The notes below the pieces were generated by a model. The model was not told the DNA's origin. It made no database searches and saw only the letters and a program-made list of their open reading frames with translations. Below are positions 19,460 to 32,612 of a DNA stretch of 64,000 nucleotides, piece by piece. The DNA is from Mycobacterium gordonae (lineage in GTDB: Bacteria; Actinomycetota; Actinomycetes; Mycobacteriales; Mycobacteriaceae), in assembly GCF_001417955.2 (NCBI RefSeq), contig NZ_LKTM01000101.1, positions 1-64,000 on the forward strand. Reading direction: 5' to 3'. Every line of letters begins with the position of its first letter. The stretch's first letter is position 1. Position numbers and translations under genes: made by a program.

Positions 19460-20374
19460 CTACTGTCCCTCGCCCGCTAACGCAAATCGCCCGTCCGCCG
19501 TCTGGGTGATCAGGCCATCGACAAGCAGCGAATACAGAGCGCGATCGCGCTGTGCGGTATCGGTCAGCCACGCTACGTCCAATTGCGCTCGGGTGACCGG
19601 AGAGCTGTTGTCGCGCAACACATCCAGCAACCGACCGCGAACCTGACGGTCGGTCCCGGCGTAAGACTGCGCCCGCCGTGGCGGAGTGTCGCCGGCCGGA
19701 GACCCCGCGTCGCGCCACGCGCAGGCCGGCAGCGGACACAGGCCGCACTTGGGTGTGCGCGCGGTGCAAACCGTCGCGCCAAGCTCCATCAGCGCGATCG
19801 AAAACGTAGGCGCGACATCGTCATTGGGCAGTAGAGCTTCGACATCGGCATGATCGCGGGTGGCCGACGGGTTGCCCGCGTCGGCCCGCCCGTGAATGGC
19901 GCGGGCCACCACGCGCCGAACATTGGTGTCCACCACTGGAACTCGCTGTCGATATGCGAAGCAGGCCACCGCCCGGGCGGTGTAGCTACCGACGCCCGGC
20001 AGTGTCAGCAACGTGTCCACGTCGTCGGGGACAACGTCACCGTGCTCGCGAGCGATGACGACGGCGCACTCGTGCAAGCGCTTGGCCCGCCGGGGATAAC
20101 CCAGCTTTCCCCAGGCCCGCAGCACGTCGGCGGCGCTGGCCGCCGCCGTCGCCGACGGGGTGGGCCAGCGGCGCACCCACTCGGTCCAGATCGGCAGCAC
20201 CCGGGACACCGGCGTCTGCTGCAGCATGAATTCGCTGACCAGGATCTGCCAGGCGCTGACTCCCGGCTCACGCCAGGGCAGGTCCCGACGCGACCGCTCG
20301 TACCAAGCGACAAGATTGGTGACCGATATGTTCACTGGGCTTGACCCGGGCAGATCCGGCAGAATGGCTGACAT
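19460..20374 (-). CDS. mutY: Adenine DNA glycosylase MutY
   Basis: MutY removes adenine mispaired with 8-oxoguanine. The catalytic Glu lies in SEFMLQQTP. The helix-hairpin-helix is LPGVGSYTARAV, with the catalytic Asp in VVDTNVRRVV. An iron-sulphur cluster loop follows (C-x6-C-x2-C-x4-C in CTARTPKCGLCPLPACAW). The 304 residues from ATG 20374 equal the M. tuberculosis length as I recall, and the N-terminus MSAILPDLPGSSP aligns with it, so this start is preferred to the longer open frame to 20467. Its start overlaps that of the divergent canB by 11 bases. Confidence 0.95.
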   Translation of the reverse strand: MSAILPDLPGSSPVNISVTNLVAWYERSRRDLPWREPGVSAWQILVSEFMLQQTPVSRVLPIWTEWVRRWPTPSATAAASAADVLRAWGKLGYPRRAKRLHECAVVIAREHGDVVPDDVDTLLTLPGVGSYTARAVACFAYRQRVPVVDTNVRRVVARAIHGRADAGNPSATRDHADVEALLPNDDVAPTFSIALMELGATVCTARTPKCGLCPLPACAWRDAGSPAGDTPPRRAQSYAGTDRQVRGRLLDVLRDNSSPVTRAQLDVAWLTDTAQRDRALYSLLVDGLITQTADGRFALAGEGQ

Positions 20375-21014
20375 GCCCAACAGCAACCCGATAAGCGCCT
20401 GGAAAGCACTCAAAGAGGGTAACGAGCGATTCGTCGCCGGCAAGCCCGCCCACCCGAGCCAGAGCATCGACCACCGAGCCAGTCTGGCCGGCGGTCAGAA
20501 GCCGACCGCCGTGATCTTCGGTTGTGCCGACAGCCGGGTGGCCGCCGAACTCATCTTCGACCAAGGCCTCGGCGACGTCTTCGTGGTCCGTACCGCGGGG
20601 CAGGCCATCGACTCGGCGGTGCTCGGATCCATCGAGTACGCGGTCGCGGTGCTGAACGTCCCGCTGATCGTCGTACTCGGCCACAACAGCTGCGGGGCCG
20701 TGAAGGCGACCATCGACGCCCTGGACAACGGCGCGATCCCGGGCGGCTTCGTCCGCGACGTGGTGGAACGCGTGGTTCCGTCGGTGCTGGCCGGCCGGCG
20801 CGACGGGCTGAGTCGTGTCGACGAGTTCGAGGAACGGCATGTGAGTGAAACGCTCAAGCAACTCGCGGCCCGTTCCTCAACCATCGCGGATCGGGTCTCC
20901 GAAGGGACGCTGGCGCTCGCCGGCGTCACCTACCAGCTCGCCGAGGGTAGGGCGGAGCTGGTCGACCACATCGGCGACATCGGCGAGCAGGCGCCACAGG
21001 AACAGGCCGTCTAG
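20364..21014 (+). CDS. canB: Beta-carbonic anhydrase
   Basis: A 216-residue zinc enzyme that interconverts CO2 and bicarbonate. All signature residues are intact: Cys54, Asp56 and Arg58 in FGCADSRV, and His107 and Cys110 in LGHNSCGAV. It is thus the catalytically competent counterpart of the degraded paralogue 5.6 kb away. The start ATG at 20364 is used; the ATG at 20373 also fits. It starts inside the 5' end of the divergent mutY. It is the orthologue of Rv3588c. Its closeness to the dab operon may be functional or just ancestral gene order. Confidence 0.96.
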   Translation: MADMPNSNPISAWKALKEGNERFVAGKPAHPSQSIDHRASLAGGQKPTAVIFGCADSRVAAELIFDQGLGDVFVVRTAGQAIDSAVLGSIEYAVAVLNVPLIVVLGHNSCGAVKATIDALDNGAIPGGFVRDVVERVVPSVLAGRRDGLSRVDEFEERHVSETLKQLAARSSTIADRVSEGTLALAGVTYQLAEGRAELVDHIGDIGEQAPQEQAV

Positions 21015-21104
21015 CGACTCCTTACACTCGGGCAGTCCGGCTAACCACGCGACACGCCGAGCCGGGTCAGGCAAAGATGCGTGACCTGGCCCTACCGTGG
21101 AAAT

Positions 21105-23008
<1,904 letters not shown>

Positions 23009-24427
23009 CTACCGGGGGCTCCCGATCGGTTGCCACCCCACTTCGGCGACGGGGCGGTGCTCGGCGATGCCGATCAGATGCTGCAGCGCCTCGCCGATGG
23101 TGGCCGCGCTCAGGGCGCGCAGACCGGCGGGAATGGTCTTGCAACCCGGCGGGATCAGCGCGATGGTGAAGCCCTGGCGAGCGGCTTCGGCCAGCCGCCG
23201 GTCCATGCCGTGCACCCGGCGAAGATCACCGGCCAGACCCACCTCACCGATCATCACCGCGGTGGTGGGCAGCGCCAGGTTGGCGTAGGCCGAGGCCAGC
23301 GCGGTGGCCACCGCCAGATCTGACGAGGGGTCGGTCAACCGCATGCCGCCGACGGTGGACAGGTAGATGTCGTTGACGGAAAGACGCAGCTGGGCGTGTT
23401 TTTCCAGCACCGCCGTGATCATCGCGGCACGGGAGTGGTCGATGCCGCTGACGGCCCGCCGCGGCGAGCCGCCGTTCGGGGTGGCCAGTAGCGCCTGGAC
23501 TTCGCCGATCAGCGGTCGCTTGCCGTCCAGGGTCACCGTGATCGCGGTCCCCGGAACCGGGTTCGGCCGTTGATCCAGGAACAGGTTCGACGGATCGGCG
23601 ACCCCTTCGATTCCGCTGTCGTGCAAGAGGAAACATCCCACCTCGTCAGCGGCGCCGAACCGGTTCTTGATGCCGCGGACCATCCGTAGCGACCCGTTGC
23701 GATCGCCCTCGAAGTGCAGCACCACGTCGACCAGGTGCTCCAGCGAGCGAGGCCCGGCGATGGCTCCGTCCTTGGTGACGTGTCCGACCAGAATCATCGC
23801 GACACCGTTGGCCTTCGCGGCCGCCGTCAGAGCGGCCGTCACCGCTCGCACCTGGGTCACGCCCCCGGCGACGCCGTCGGCCTCGGTGGTGGACATCGTC
23901 TGGACCGAGTCGATGATGACCAGCGCCGGCCGTACGGTGTCGATGTGCTCCAGCACCGTGTGCAGGTCGGATTCGGCGGCCAGGTACATCTCGTCGAACG
24001 CAGCGCCGGCGCAACCGATCCGGTCGGCCCGCAGCCGCACCTGGCCGGCGGACTCTTCGCCGGAGATATAGAGCGCGCGCCGCCCCCGCTGCGCCCAGCA
24101 GTGCGCGACCTCGAGCAGCAGGGTTGACTTGCCGACGCCGGGATCGCCCGCCAGCAGCGTCACCGAGCCGGGAACCACACCGCCGCCCAGCACCCGGTCC
24201 AGTTCGTCCACACCAGTGGTCTGATGACGGCTCTTATTCGGCTCGACCGCGCTGATCGGCACCGCCCGCGACCCGGACGGCACCGAGCGCTTGCCGTTGC
24301 CGACGGCGGCCAGTACGGCCACCTCTTCCACGGTCCCCCAGTTGCCGCAATCCAGGCAGCGCCCGACCCATTTGGCGCTTACGTGGCGGCATTCCGAGCA
24401 TCGGTACTGCGATCGCGCGTTGGCCAC
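23009..24427 (-). CDS. radA: DNA repair protein RadA (Sms)
   Basis: A C4 zinc finger (YRCSEC...[10 protein letters not shown]) opens the protein. The RecA-like ATPase has Walker [14 protein letters not shown] and Walker B ALVIIDSV. The RadA-specific KNRFG motif ([10 protein letters not shown]) precedes a Lon-like C-terminal domain. RadA is a branch-migration helicase in recombination repair. The 472 residues begin at GTG 24427 ([13 protein letters not shown]). It lies between lpqE and disA in one minus-strand unit. Confidence 0.96.
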   Translation of the reverse strand: MANARSQYRCSECRHVSAKWVGRCLDCGNWGTVEEVAVLAAVGNGKRSVPSGSRAVPISAVEPNKSRHQTTGVDELDRVLGGGVVPGSVTLLAGDPGVGKSTLLLEVAHCWAQRGRRALYISGEESAGQVRLRADRIGCAGAAFDEMYLAAESDLHTVLEHIDTVRPALVIIDSVQTMSTTEADGVAGGVTQVRAVTAALTAAAKANGVAMILVGHVTKDGAIAGPRSLEHLVDVVLHFEGDRNGSLRMVRGIKNRFGAADEVGCFLLHDSGIEGVADPSNLFLDQRPNPVPGTAITVTLDGKRPLIGEVQALLATPNGGSPRRAVSGIDHSRAAMITAVLEKHAQLRLSVNDIYLSTVGGMRLTDPSSDLAVATALASAYANLALPTTAVMIGEVGLAGDLRRVHGMDRRLAEAARQGFTIALIPPGCKTIPAGLRALSAATIGEALQHLIGIAEHRPVAEVGWQPIGSPR

Positions 24428-24484
24428 CCCGTGACGGTATCGGGAGAGGGCGACAGTTCCGGGGAAGGAACGCCGACGGGCCGG

Positions 24485-25054
24485 TCAGGGGTGGGTGGAA
24501 CCCTCGTGCAATTGGGGCATGCCGGCCGAAATCGGCACCTGCACGCTGGCTTCGCCGGCCTTCTCGAACTTGAAGGTGAACTTGTAAGTCAGTCCGTTGG
24601 TGATCGGCTTTGACAGGTTGACGGTCGCCTTGGCCGCCCCGTTGCCCTCGGACGGTCCCGGTGCCACGACCTGGCCCTCGGGGGTTCCGACAATCAGCAA
24701 CCTGCCGGCCGGCAGCTTGGCGTCACCGGACACCGTCACGTTGCCGATATCGCTGGTGATACCGGTCAGCCGGTCGTTGACGTCCGGTGAGTTGTTGATC
24801 GCCACCAGGACCAGGTCGACCGACTTGCCGGGCTGCAGGAAGTCGCCGGACTGCGCGGCCTGGATGCGGATGTCGCGCAGCGCGACGTTGTTGATCGTGA
24901 CCCGGTTGCCGTTGACGGCGGGTTCCTGAGCGGCAGTCTGGGAAATCTGTCCGGTTCCGCAACCGCTGAGCGTGACCACGGCCAGCGCGACAGCGGCCAA
25001 CCACGCGGTCAGCTTTGCCGGGCGGAATGGCAGGCGGATGTTGGAGTGGTTCAC
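24485..25054 (-). CDS. lpqE: Lipoprotein LpqE
   Basis: The signal peptide ends in the lipobox LSGC (after AWLAAVALAVVTL), so the mature protein is lipid-anchored at the membrane. The 150-residue mature domain is a beta-sandwich type sequence (VTINNVALRDIRI, SVDLVLVAINNSPDVNDRLT) with a distant look of PCu(A)C-type copper chaperones. The typical Met/His copper ligands are not evident, so no metal role is claimed. It is the orthologue of Rv3584 by position. It is followed 57 bases later by radA. Confidence 0.85.
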   Translation of the reverse strand: MNHSNIRLPFRPAKLTAWLAAVALAVVTLSGCGTGQISQTAAQEPAVNGNRVTINNVALRDIRIQAAQSGDFLQPGKSVDLVLVAINNSPDVNDRLTGITSDIGNVTVSGDAKLPAGRLLIVGTPEGQVVAPGPSEGNGAAKATVNLSKPITNGLTYKFTFKFEKAGEASVQVPISAGMPQLHEGSTHP

Positions 25055-25310
25055 GCAATGCCTCCTGGTCGGCCCCGTCGCAATTCAGGCGCAATTTCAA
25101 CTATGCAGAGTAGTAGCACGGTACCGATGACGGTAGCGGCGGGATGCCCGGTGTTGACCGGCCCAGCCGTTCGGAGGCGCTTGTGACGCCGGGCAGGACT
25201 TGGCGGCGGCGCGGCCCCACTGCACGTCTAAGCTCGCCTGTCAACCCCTAAATTGCGCGCAGCGTGCCCCTGACCTGCACCGTTGATCTACACGCGTCGA
25301 GGCGGCGTGT

Positions 25311-25316
25311 TAGAAT
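25311..25316 (+). promoter_or_regulatory. Extended -10 element of the carD promoter
   Basis: TAGAAT preceded by TGT gives an extended -10 (TGn-TAGAAT) 26 bases before the carD ATG. No well-spaced -35 is visible. The ribosome-binding site AAAGGGG follows at about 25325-25331. Confidence 0.5.
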
Positions 25317-25318
25317 GA

Positions 25319-26501
<1,183 letters not shown>

Positions 26502-26505
<4 letters not shown>

Positions 26506-26981
26506 TGCAGACGCCGCGCGTCGGTATGGGTGTCGACGTGCACCCGATCGAACCCGGGCGGCCGTGTTGGCTGGTAGGCCTGCTGTTCCCCAGTGCCGAC
26601 GGCTGTTCGGGGCACTCCGACGGCGACGTCGCGATCCATGCGCTCTGCGACGCGGTGTTGTCCGCCGCCGGTCTTGGCGACATCGGAGGCGTGTTCGGCG
26701 TCGATGACCCCCGCTGGAAGGGTGTCAGCGGTGCCGAGATGCTGCGCCACGTTCTCGAGTTGCTCACCGAGAACGGCTTCATGGTCGGCAACGCGGCGGT
26801 GCAGGTGATCGGTAACCGTCCGAAGATCGGCTGGCGCCGCTACGAGGCCCAGGCGGTGCTCTCCCGGCTGCTCAACGCACCGGTGTCGGTGGCGGCCACC
26901 ACCACCGACGGACTCGGCCTCACCGGGCGGGGAGAAGGTCTCGCCGCCATCGCGACGGCCCTTGTCATTCCGCTCCGATAA
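26502..26981 (+). CDS. ispF: 2-C-methyl-D-erythritol 2,4-cyclodiphosphate synthase
   Basis: IspF cyclises CDP-ME 2-phosphate in the MEP pathway. The zinc site motif is [10 protein letters not shown] (Asp and His ligands), with [19 protein letters not shown] giving the third His. [13 protein letters not shown] closes the C-terminus. It has 159 residues from GTG 26502 (ATG 26505 is the next codon), matching its homologue. It overlaps the ispD stop. Confidence 0.97.
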
Positions 26982-27029
26982 ACACCGGCCGCCGGGGTCC
27001 CGCAGGTGCAGGCAGTAAGCTGGCACGTC

Positions 27030-28436
27030 GTGACCGATCGTGCCCAAATGCGGCTTCATGACACGGCGACGGGAGCCGTGCGTGATTTCGTGCCGCTGCG
27101 CGCGGGGCACGTCTCCATCTACCAGTGCGGCGCCACCCCGCAGGGGCTCCCGCACATCGGCCATGTCCGCAGCGGCGTTGCGTTCGATATCCTGCGCCGC
27201 TGGCTGACGGCCCGTGGGTACGACGTGGCGTTCATCCGCAACGTCACCGACATCGACGACAAGATCCTGAACAAGGCCGCGGCGGCCGGACGCCCCTGGT
27301 GGGAGTGGGCCGCCACGCACGAGCGGGCGTTCACCGCGGCGTACGACGCGCTCGACGTCCTGCCGCCCTCGGCAGAACCGCGGGCGACCGGGCACATCAC
27401 CCAGATGGTCGAATTAATGGAGCGGCTGATCGAAACGGGGCACGCCTACCCGGCGGCGGGTGACGTGTACTTCGACGTGCTGAGCTACCCGGACTACGGG
27501 CAGTTGTCCGGCCACCGGATCGACGATGTGCATCAGGGCGAGGGCGCGGCCACCGGCAAGCGCGACCAGCGCGACTTCACCTTGTGGAAGGGCGCGAAGC
27601 CCGGTGAGCCGTCGTGGCCGTCGCCTTGGGGACGCGGACGCCCCGGCTGGCACATCGAGTGTTCCGCAATGGCCCGCACCTACTTGGGCCCCGAATTCGA
27701 CATCCATTGTGGCGGCATGGATCTCATCTTCCCGCACCACGAGAACGAGATCGCCCAGAGCCGTGCGGCGGGCGACGGGTTCGCGCGCTTCTGGCTGCAC
27801 AACGGCTGGGTGACCATGGGCGGCGAGAAGATGAGCAAGTCGCTGGGCAACGTGGTGGCCATCCCGGCGATGCTGCAACGGGTTCGGCCCGCCGAGCTGC
27901 GCTACTACCTCGGCAGCGCGCACTACCGGTCGATGCTCGAGTACACCGAGACCGCGCTGCAGGATGCGGTCAAAGCGTATGTGGGCGTGGAGGAATTCCT
28001 GCACCGCGTGCGCAGCCGGGTGGGGACGGTGTGTCCCGGCGAGTGGACTCCGCGATTTGCGGCCGCGCTCGACGACGACCTGGCGGTGCCGATGGCGCTG
28101 GCGGAGATCCACCAGACGCGCGCCGACGGCAACCGTGCGCTCGACGCCGGAGATCACGACGGTGCTTTGAAGAGCGCGTCTGCCATCCGCGCCATGATGG
28201 GAATCCTGGGCTGCGACCCCCTGGATGAGCGCTGGGAGACCCGCGACGAAACGTCTGCCGCTCTCGCTGCGGTCGACGTGCTGGTCCAGGCCGAACTGGA
28301 GAATCGGAAGAAGGCGCGCGAGGAGCGCAACTGGGCGCTGGCCGATGAGATTCGCGACCGGCTCAAACAAGCCGGCATCGAGGTCACCGACACCGCCGAC
28401 GGACCGCAGTGGACGCTGGGCGGTGACGTCAAATAA
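27030..28436 (+). CDS. cysS: Cysteinyl-tRNA synthetase
   Basis: A class I synthetase with HIGH ([11 protein letters not shown]), KMSKS ([11 protein letters not shown]) and the zinc-site residues Cys in YQCGATPQG and [18 protein letters not shown]. The DALR-type C-terminal helical domain follows. It has 468 residues from GTG 27030 ([12 protein letters not shown]), which aligns with known mycobacterial starts. The longer frame from 27006 has no homologous support. It is the CysS1 type, not the mycothiol ligase MshC. Confidence 0.96.
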   Translation: MTDRAQMRLHDTATGAVRDFVPLRAGHVSIYQCGATPQGLPHIGHVRSGVAFDILRRWLTARGYDVAFIRNVTDIDDKILNKAAAAGRPWWEWAATHERAFTAAYDALDVLPPSAEPRATGHITQMVELMERLIETGHAYPAAGDVYFDVLSYPDYGQLSGHRIDDVHQGEGAATGKRDQRDFTLWKGAKPGEPSWPSPWGRGRPGWHIECSAMARTYLGPEFDIHCGGMDLIFPHHENEIAQSRAAGDGFARFWLHNGWVTMGGEKMSKSLGNVVAIPAMLQRVRPAELRYYLGSAHYRSMLEYTETALQDAVKAYVGVEEFLHRVRSRVGTVCPGEWTPRFAAALDDDLAVPMALAEIHQTRADGNRALDAGDHDGALKSASAIRAMMGILGCDPLDERWETRDETSAALAAVDVLVQAELENRKKAREERNWALADEIRDRLKQAGIEVTDTADGPQWTLGGDVK

Positions 28437-29366
28437 ATGGCCGGTAATTCACAGCGTCGGGGTGCGATCCGGAAAGCCGGCTCCAAGAAGGGGCCCACGG
28501 TCGGCTCGGGCGGGCAGCGCCGTCGCGGCCTGGAAGGCCGTGGTCCGACACCGCCCGCGCACATGCGTCCCAACCACCCCGCCGCCAGACGCGGCAAACC
28601 CCAACAGCAGCGGCCGGCCAAGCCGGTGGACGAGGTCGAGACCGTGCTCGGCCGGAACCCCGTGGTGGAATGCCTGCGCGCCGGGGTTCCCGCGACCGCG
28701 CTCTACGTCGCGCTCGGAGTAGAGGCCGACGAGCGGGTGACCGAATCCGTGGCACGCGCCGCCGACAAGGGCATCGCGATTCTGGAGGTGCCGCGCAGCG
28801 ATCTCGACCGGATGACGGCCAACCATCTTCACCAGGGGATCGCTCTGCAGGTTCCGCCCTATGAGTACGCCCACCCCGATGACCTTGTCGCCAGCGCCCT
28901 GGAAAGCCCGCCGGCGTTACTGGTCGCGTTGGACAACATCTCCGACCCGCGCAACCTCGGCGCGATCGTGCGCTCGGTGGCGGCCCTGGGCGGGCACGGT
29001 GTGGTGATACCGCAACGGCGATCCGCCTCGGTGACCGCCGTGGCGTGGCGCACCAGCGCCGGGGCGGCGGCCCGGATCCCAGTGGCGCGGGCAACCAATC
29101 TGACCAGGACACTGAAGGATTGGGCCGATCGCGGATTGCGGGTCGTCGGACTGGACGCCGGTGGTGACACGGTGTTGGACGACCTGGACGGCACCGACCC
29201 GATGGTGGTCGTCGTGGGCTCGGAAGGCAAAGGCTTGTCCCGCCTGGTGCGGCAGAACTGCGACGAGGTGGTCTCCATCCCGATGGCCGGGCAGGCCGAG
29301 TCGCTGAACGCCGCGGTGGCGGCCGGCGTGGTGCTCGCCGAAATCGCGCGGCAACGCAGGAGCTGA
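28437..29366 (+). CDS. rlmB: SpoU/TrmH-family 23S rRNA 2'-O-ribose methyltransferase
   Basis: A basic N-terminal extension (about 60 residues, [13 protein letters not shown]) precedes the L30e-like substrate-binding domain starting [14 protein letters not shown]. The trefoil-knot SPOUT domain then has motif 1 [14 protein letters not shown], motif 2 [15 protein letters not shown] and motif 3 [19 protein letters not shown]. It probably makes Gm2251 in 23S rRNA, using S-adenosylmethionine. The ATG directly follows the cysS stop. It is the Rv3579c orthologue. Confidence 0.92.
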   Translation: MAGNSQRRGAIRKAGSKKGPTVGSGGQRRRGLEGRGPTPPAHMRPNHPAARRGKPQQQRPAKPVDEVETVLGRNPVVECLRAGVPATALYVALGVEADERVTESVARAADKGIAILEVPRSDLDRMTANHLHQGIALQVPPYEYAHPDDLVASALESPPALLVALDNISDPRNLGAIVRSVAALGGHGVVIPQRRSASVTAVAWRTSAGAAARIPVARATNLTRTLKDWADRGLRVVGLDAGGDTVLDDLDGTDPMVVVVGSEGKGLSRLVRQNCDEVVSIPMAGQAESLNAAVAAGVVLAEIARQRRS

Positions 29367-29834
29367 GCGACGCCGCCGCACGGCATTGCCGCACGGCATC
29401 ACTACATCACCGATCGAAGAGGGCGGAACCCTACGCTCCATGATTCTGTGAGAACTCACAGGAATCGTGTCGACATAGTGAACTCAAAGAATTTTGGAGG
29501 CCGACCAGGCGGTCTTCCGGGGGCGGCCCTCGACCCCATTTCCGCAGGTCATGATTTAAATTCTGCCTTCTTGTTTAACGCACGCTGAACAAAAGTTTGC
29601 AAGCGGTGAATAGTTGGCGTTATCGGTTTCTGTGTCTTCGCTCTGGATCTACTGTCTTTCGCATGGGGTGGCCCGAAAGCTATGGACCAGTGACAACTAG
29701 CGGTGTAGTATCGCGCGCTTTCTGGTGTCAGATCGAGCGATAACCGTAGGCGCCGTCTGAAGATCAACGGCAATACACGGACAACTCATCTGGGTGTTGA
29801 GCCCCAATTCCACACAACCGCCGGAGGAATTCTC
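29367..29834. other. 468-base intergenic region before the PE/PPE cluster
   Basis: No credible gene is seen. The first part holds the CTGTGAG-AA-CTCACAG palindrome; the rest is AT-richer than the surroundings and probably contains the PE promoter. AGGAATTCTC-type spacing before the PE start (CCGGAGGAATTCTC) supplies a good ribosome-binding site. A short minus-strand frame (29549-29773) lacks coding character. Confidence 0.7.
29446..29461. repeat. Perfect palindrome CTGTGAG-AA-CTCACAG
   Basis: Two 7-bp arms around AA lie 80 bases after rlmB. There is no T-run, so an operator is likelier than an intrinsic terminator. Its TGTGA...TCACA look recalls CRP/FNR sites, but the spacer is 4 rather than 6 bases. 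Confidence 0.55.
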
Positions 29835-30134
29835 ATGTCTTTTGTACGCACACTGCCCGAGCACTTGACCGCCGCCTCCAGCACCCTGCAGTCCCTGGGT
29901 GCGGCGATGAACGTAGGCAGCGCAGCCGCTGCCGGACCCATCACCGGGGTGATTCCCGCGGCCATCGACGAGGTGTCGATCCTGACCGCGGCTCAGTTCG
30001 CGTCGCACGGCCAGCGATTCCAGGAACTGAGCGCGCAGGCGTCCAGGATCCAGGCGATGATCGCCGCGAACCTGGCAACCAATGGGGCCAGCTACGCCGA
30101 GACCGAGGCGGCCAACGCCGCGTTGGCCCACTGA
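29835..30134 (+). CDS. PE family protein
   Basis: A 99-residue PE-domain protein without a long C-terminal extension. It starts SFVRTLPEHLTAASSTLQSL and forms the usual helical hairpin. Near the C-terminus YAETE fits the YxxxD/E secretion signal of type VII (ESX) substrates. In pairs like this the PE protein forms a heterodimer with the adjacent PPE protein for export. It lies 30 bases before the first PPE gene, and the GGAGG upstream is strong. Confidence 0.93.
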   Translation: MSFVRTLPEHLTAASSTLQSLGAAMNVGSAAAAGPITGVIPAAIDEVSILTAAQFASHGQRFQELSAQASRIQAMIAANLATNGASYAETEAANAALAH

Positions 30135-30164
30135 GCGGCCTGAGGCGATAGGGGAGTAAGAGCA

Positions 30165-31373
30165 ATGGTCGACTACGGAATGCTGCCGCCCGAGATCAAC
30201 TCGGCGCGGATCTACGCCGGTCCCGGGGCAGCCTCACTGGTGAGCGCGGCGGTGGCCTGGAACAACGTGGCCGCCGACTTCGCGGCGGCGGCCTCGGGGC
30301 ACCGCTCGGTGATCGAGGCGCTGACGAGCGGTCCCTGGCTGGGGCCGGCTTCGGCGAAGCTGGTTTCGTCTGTCTCGCCCTTCATCACCTGGCTCAGCAA
30401 CAGCTCCGAGCAGGCTGCCGAGACTGCAACGCAGGCGGCCGCCGCGGCGGCCGCATACGAGAGGGCGTTCGCGGGCAGCGTCCCGCCGCCGCTGATTACG
30501 GCCAACCGCGCCATGCTCCAGCAGTTGATCGCCACAAACCTGCTCGGCCAGAACAGTTCGGCGATCTCGATGCTCGAAGCCCAATACGGCGAATTCTGGG
30601 CGCAAGACGCGGGAGCGATGTACAACTACGCCGGAAGTGCCTCAGCCGCAACGAATTTGAGGCCACTTGCGGCACCGGCCGATGCGGTCGACCCGCTCGG
30701 CTTCCTCGACCAGGGGATCGGGGCGTTCAAGGCCGCGGGTTCGGGTGTTCAAACCCAGCTGAACAACCTCGGCGCAACGGTGGGCCCCCGCGTGAGCGAC
30801 GTGGTCAAGACCCTGTCCACGCCGTTGAACGGTCAGGGCGCAGCGATCGACGCGTGGATCGTGGCCAACACCCCGCTTGACGACATCGTCCCGCTCTACA
30901 GCAAGTACATCTCGCCGTACATCAACTCAGTCGCGGCCCTGACCCAGTCGACGCAGACGATCGGGCAGAACACCAGCGGTTTCACCGGCCTCGCGGGCAT
31001 TGCGAACACGCTCAACAAGGATGCCGCTGCCGCCGCGAAGGCCGCCGCTTCGGCTGCCGCCGAAGCGGCCCCTGCGGCGGCCGCGGCTGCTGGGCAGGCC
31101 GCGGGCAACCTGGGCGCCGGTCTCGGTGGCGTGGCCGGCAGCCTGGGCAAGGCGACGGCGATCGGTGGCTTGGCGGTTCCCGCGAACTGGGTCCCGTGGC
31201 ACGCGACGACCAATCCAGGCATCGCATCGGCGATCCCGGCCGCGGTCGAAGGTGGTAACAGCTTTCCGATGGCACCGCCGTTCGGACAGTTCGTCAATGG
31301 TGGTTACGGCCGCAATGTCCCGCAATACGGGTTCAAGCCCTCGGTCATGGCCAAGCCGCCAGCCGCCGGTTAA
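30165..31373 (+). CDS. PPE family protein, PPE-SVP subgroup (first of a tandem pair)
   Basis: The N-terminal PPE domain (MVDYGMLPPEINSARIYAGP; WLGPAS motif near residue 60) spans about 180 residues. An Ala-rich middle contains a long run of Ala/Lys heptads (about 280-320). The PPE-SVP-like motif is GGLAVPANWVPW (Ser replaced by Ala). The C-terminus ends MAKPPAAG. The protein has 402 residues. It probably pairs with the upstream PE protein for ESX-5-type export. The next gene is a diverged duplicate. Confidence 0.93.
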   Translation: MVDYGMLPPEINSARIYAGPGAASLVSAAVAWNNVAADFAAAASGHRSVIEALTSGPWLGPASAKLVSSVSPFITWLSNSSEQAAETATQAAAAAAAYERAFAGSVPPPLITANRAMLQQLIATNLLGQNSSAISMLEAQYGEFWAQDAGAMYNYAGSASAATNLRPLAAPADAVDPLGFLDQGIGAFKAAGSGVQTQLNNLGATVGPRVSDVVKTLSTPLNGQGAAIDAWIVANTPLDDIVPLYSKYISPYINSVAALTQSTQTIGQNTSGFTGLAGIANTLNKDAAAAAKAAASAAAEAAPAAAAAAGQAAGNLGAGLGGVAGSLGKATAIGGLAVPANWVPWHATTNPGIASAIPAAVEGGNSFPMAPPFGQFVNGGYGRNVPQYGFKPSVMAKPPAAG

Positions 31374-31406
31374 CCGGGCCGATCAACGCAACGGGGATAA
31401 CACGCG

Positions 31407-32603
31407 ATGGTCGATTATGGTCTGTTGCCGCCCGAAATCAATTCCGGGCGCATATATGCCGGTCCGGGGGCCGGCCCGATGTTGGCTGCCGCGGCGGCGT
31501 GGAGCGGCCTGGCCGGCGACTTCGAAACCGCCGCGGCCGGCCATCGGTCGGTGATCGCCGAGCTCACCAACGGTCCGTGGCTGGGGCCTGCGTCGGAGTC
31601 GCTGCTGTCGGCGGTGACGCCGTTCATCACTTGGCTGGACAGCGGTGCCGTGGAGGCCGGGCAGGCCGCTGCCCAGGCCTTCGCGGCCGCGGCTGCCTTC
31701 GACACGGCTTTCGCGGCGTCGATTCCGCCACCGGTGATTGCGGCCAACCGCGCACTGCTGGCCGCTTTGGTCGCGACCAACTTTCTGGGGATAAACACTC
31801 CGGCGATCGCGGCCACTGAGGCTCTTTATATGGAGTTCTGGGCTCAGGACGCGGCGGCGATGTACAACTATGCCGGTAGCTCGGCGGCGGCAACTCAGCT
31901 CAACGAGCTGCCTCAGCCCGCCGATGCTACCGACCCGCTCAACCTGGTCGACCAGGCCGTCGGGGCGTTCAAGGGCGCGGGTCAAGCTGTGCAAGCCCAG
32001 CTCAACAGCGTAGGAGCACAAATCATGCCGCGGTTCGGCGACTTGTTGCAGACGCTGTCTTCGCCACTCAACGGTCAGTTCAACGCGATCGACCAGTGGA
32101 TTGTCGCCAACACGCCGTTCGACGACCTGGTCCCGCTCTACAGCAAATACATCTCGCCCTACATGAACTCAGTGGCATACGAGCTTCAGAGCACGCTGTT
32201 TCTTGGCGACGAAATGGCCGGTTTCGCCAAGCTCGGCTCGTTTGCGAATGATGTGGCTCCCGCGTTCCCGAAGGTCCCGGCGGCCGTTGGGGGCGCGGCC
32301 GGGGCCCTGCCCAAACTCTCCAGCAGCGTCGGTGGTGTGGCGGCGGGCCTTGGCAAGGCGGTTCCGCTCGGCAGCGGATTGTCGGTCCCGGTGAGCTGGA
32401 CGTCGGCGACCGCCCCCGCCGGGTCCGGGGTGACGGCGATCAGCAATGCCACCTCGATCTCGGCAGCGGCAGAGGGGGCCGTCGGCGGCAATGTGCCGGT
32501 GGCGCCGCCGTTCGGGCAGTTCGTGAATGCCGGCAACGGCCGCAGGACTCCGGCCTATGGGCACCGGCTGACGTTCATGACGAGGCCGCCGGCGGCGGGT
32601 TAG
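31407..32603 (+). CDS. PPE family protein, PPE-SVP subgroup (second of a tandem pair)
   Basis: A 398-residue PPE protein. The PPE domain starts MVDYGLLPPEINSGRIYAGP with the WLGPAS motif. It shares with its neighbour VPLYSKYISPYxNSVA in the middle and PPFGQFVN...RPPAAG at the end. It has the full PPE-SVP motif GLSVPVSW. The region between is diverged and less Ala-rich. It starts 33 bases after the first PPE gene, so the three genes look like one unit. It ends before a long palindrome. Confidence 0.93.
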   Translation: MVDYGLLPPEINSGRIYAGPGAGPMLAAAAAWSGLAGDFETAAAGHRSVIAELTNGPWLGPASESLLSAVTPFITWLDSGAVEAGQAAAQAFAAAAAFDTAFAASIPPPVIAANRALLAALVATNFLGINTPAIAATEALYMEFWAQDAAAMYNYAGSSAAATQLNELPQPADATDPLNLVDQAVGAFKGAGQAVQAQLNSVGAQIMPRFGDLLQTLSSPLNGQFNAIDQWIVANTPFDDLVPLYSKYISPYMNSVAYELQSTLFLGDEMAGFAKLGSFANDVAPAFPKVPAAVGGAAGALPKLSSSVGGVAAGLGKAVPLGSGLSVPVSWTSATAPAGSGVTAISNATSISAAAEGAVGGNVPVAPPFGQFVNAGNGRRTPAYGHRLTFMTRPPAAG

Positions 32604-32612
32604 CACGGCGAG

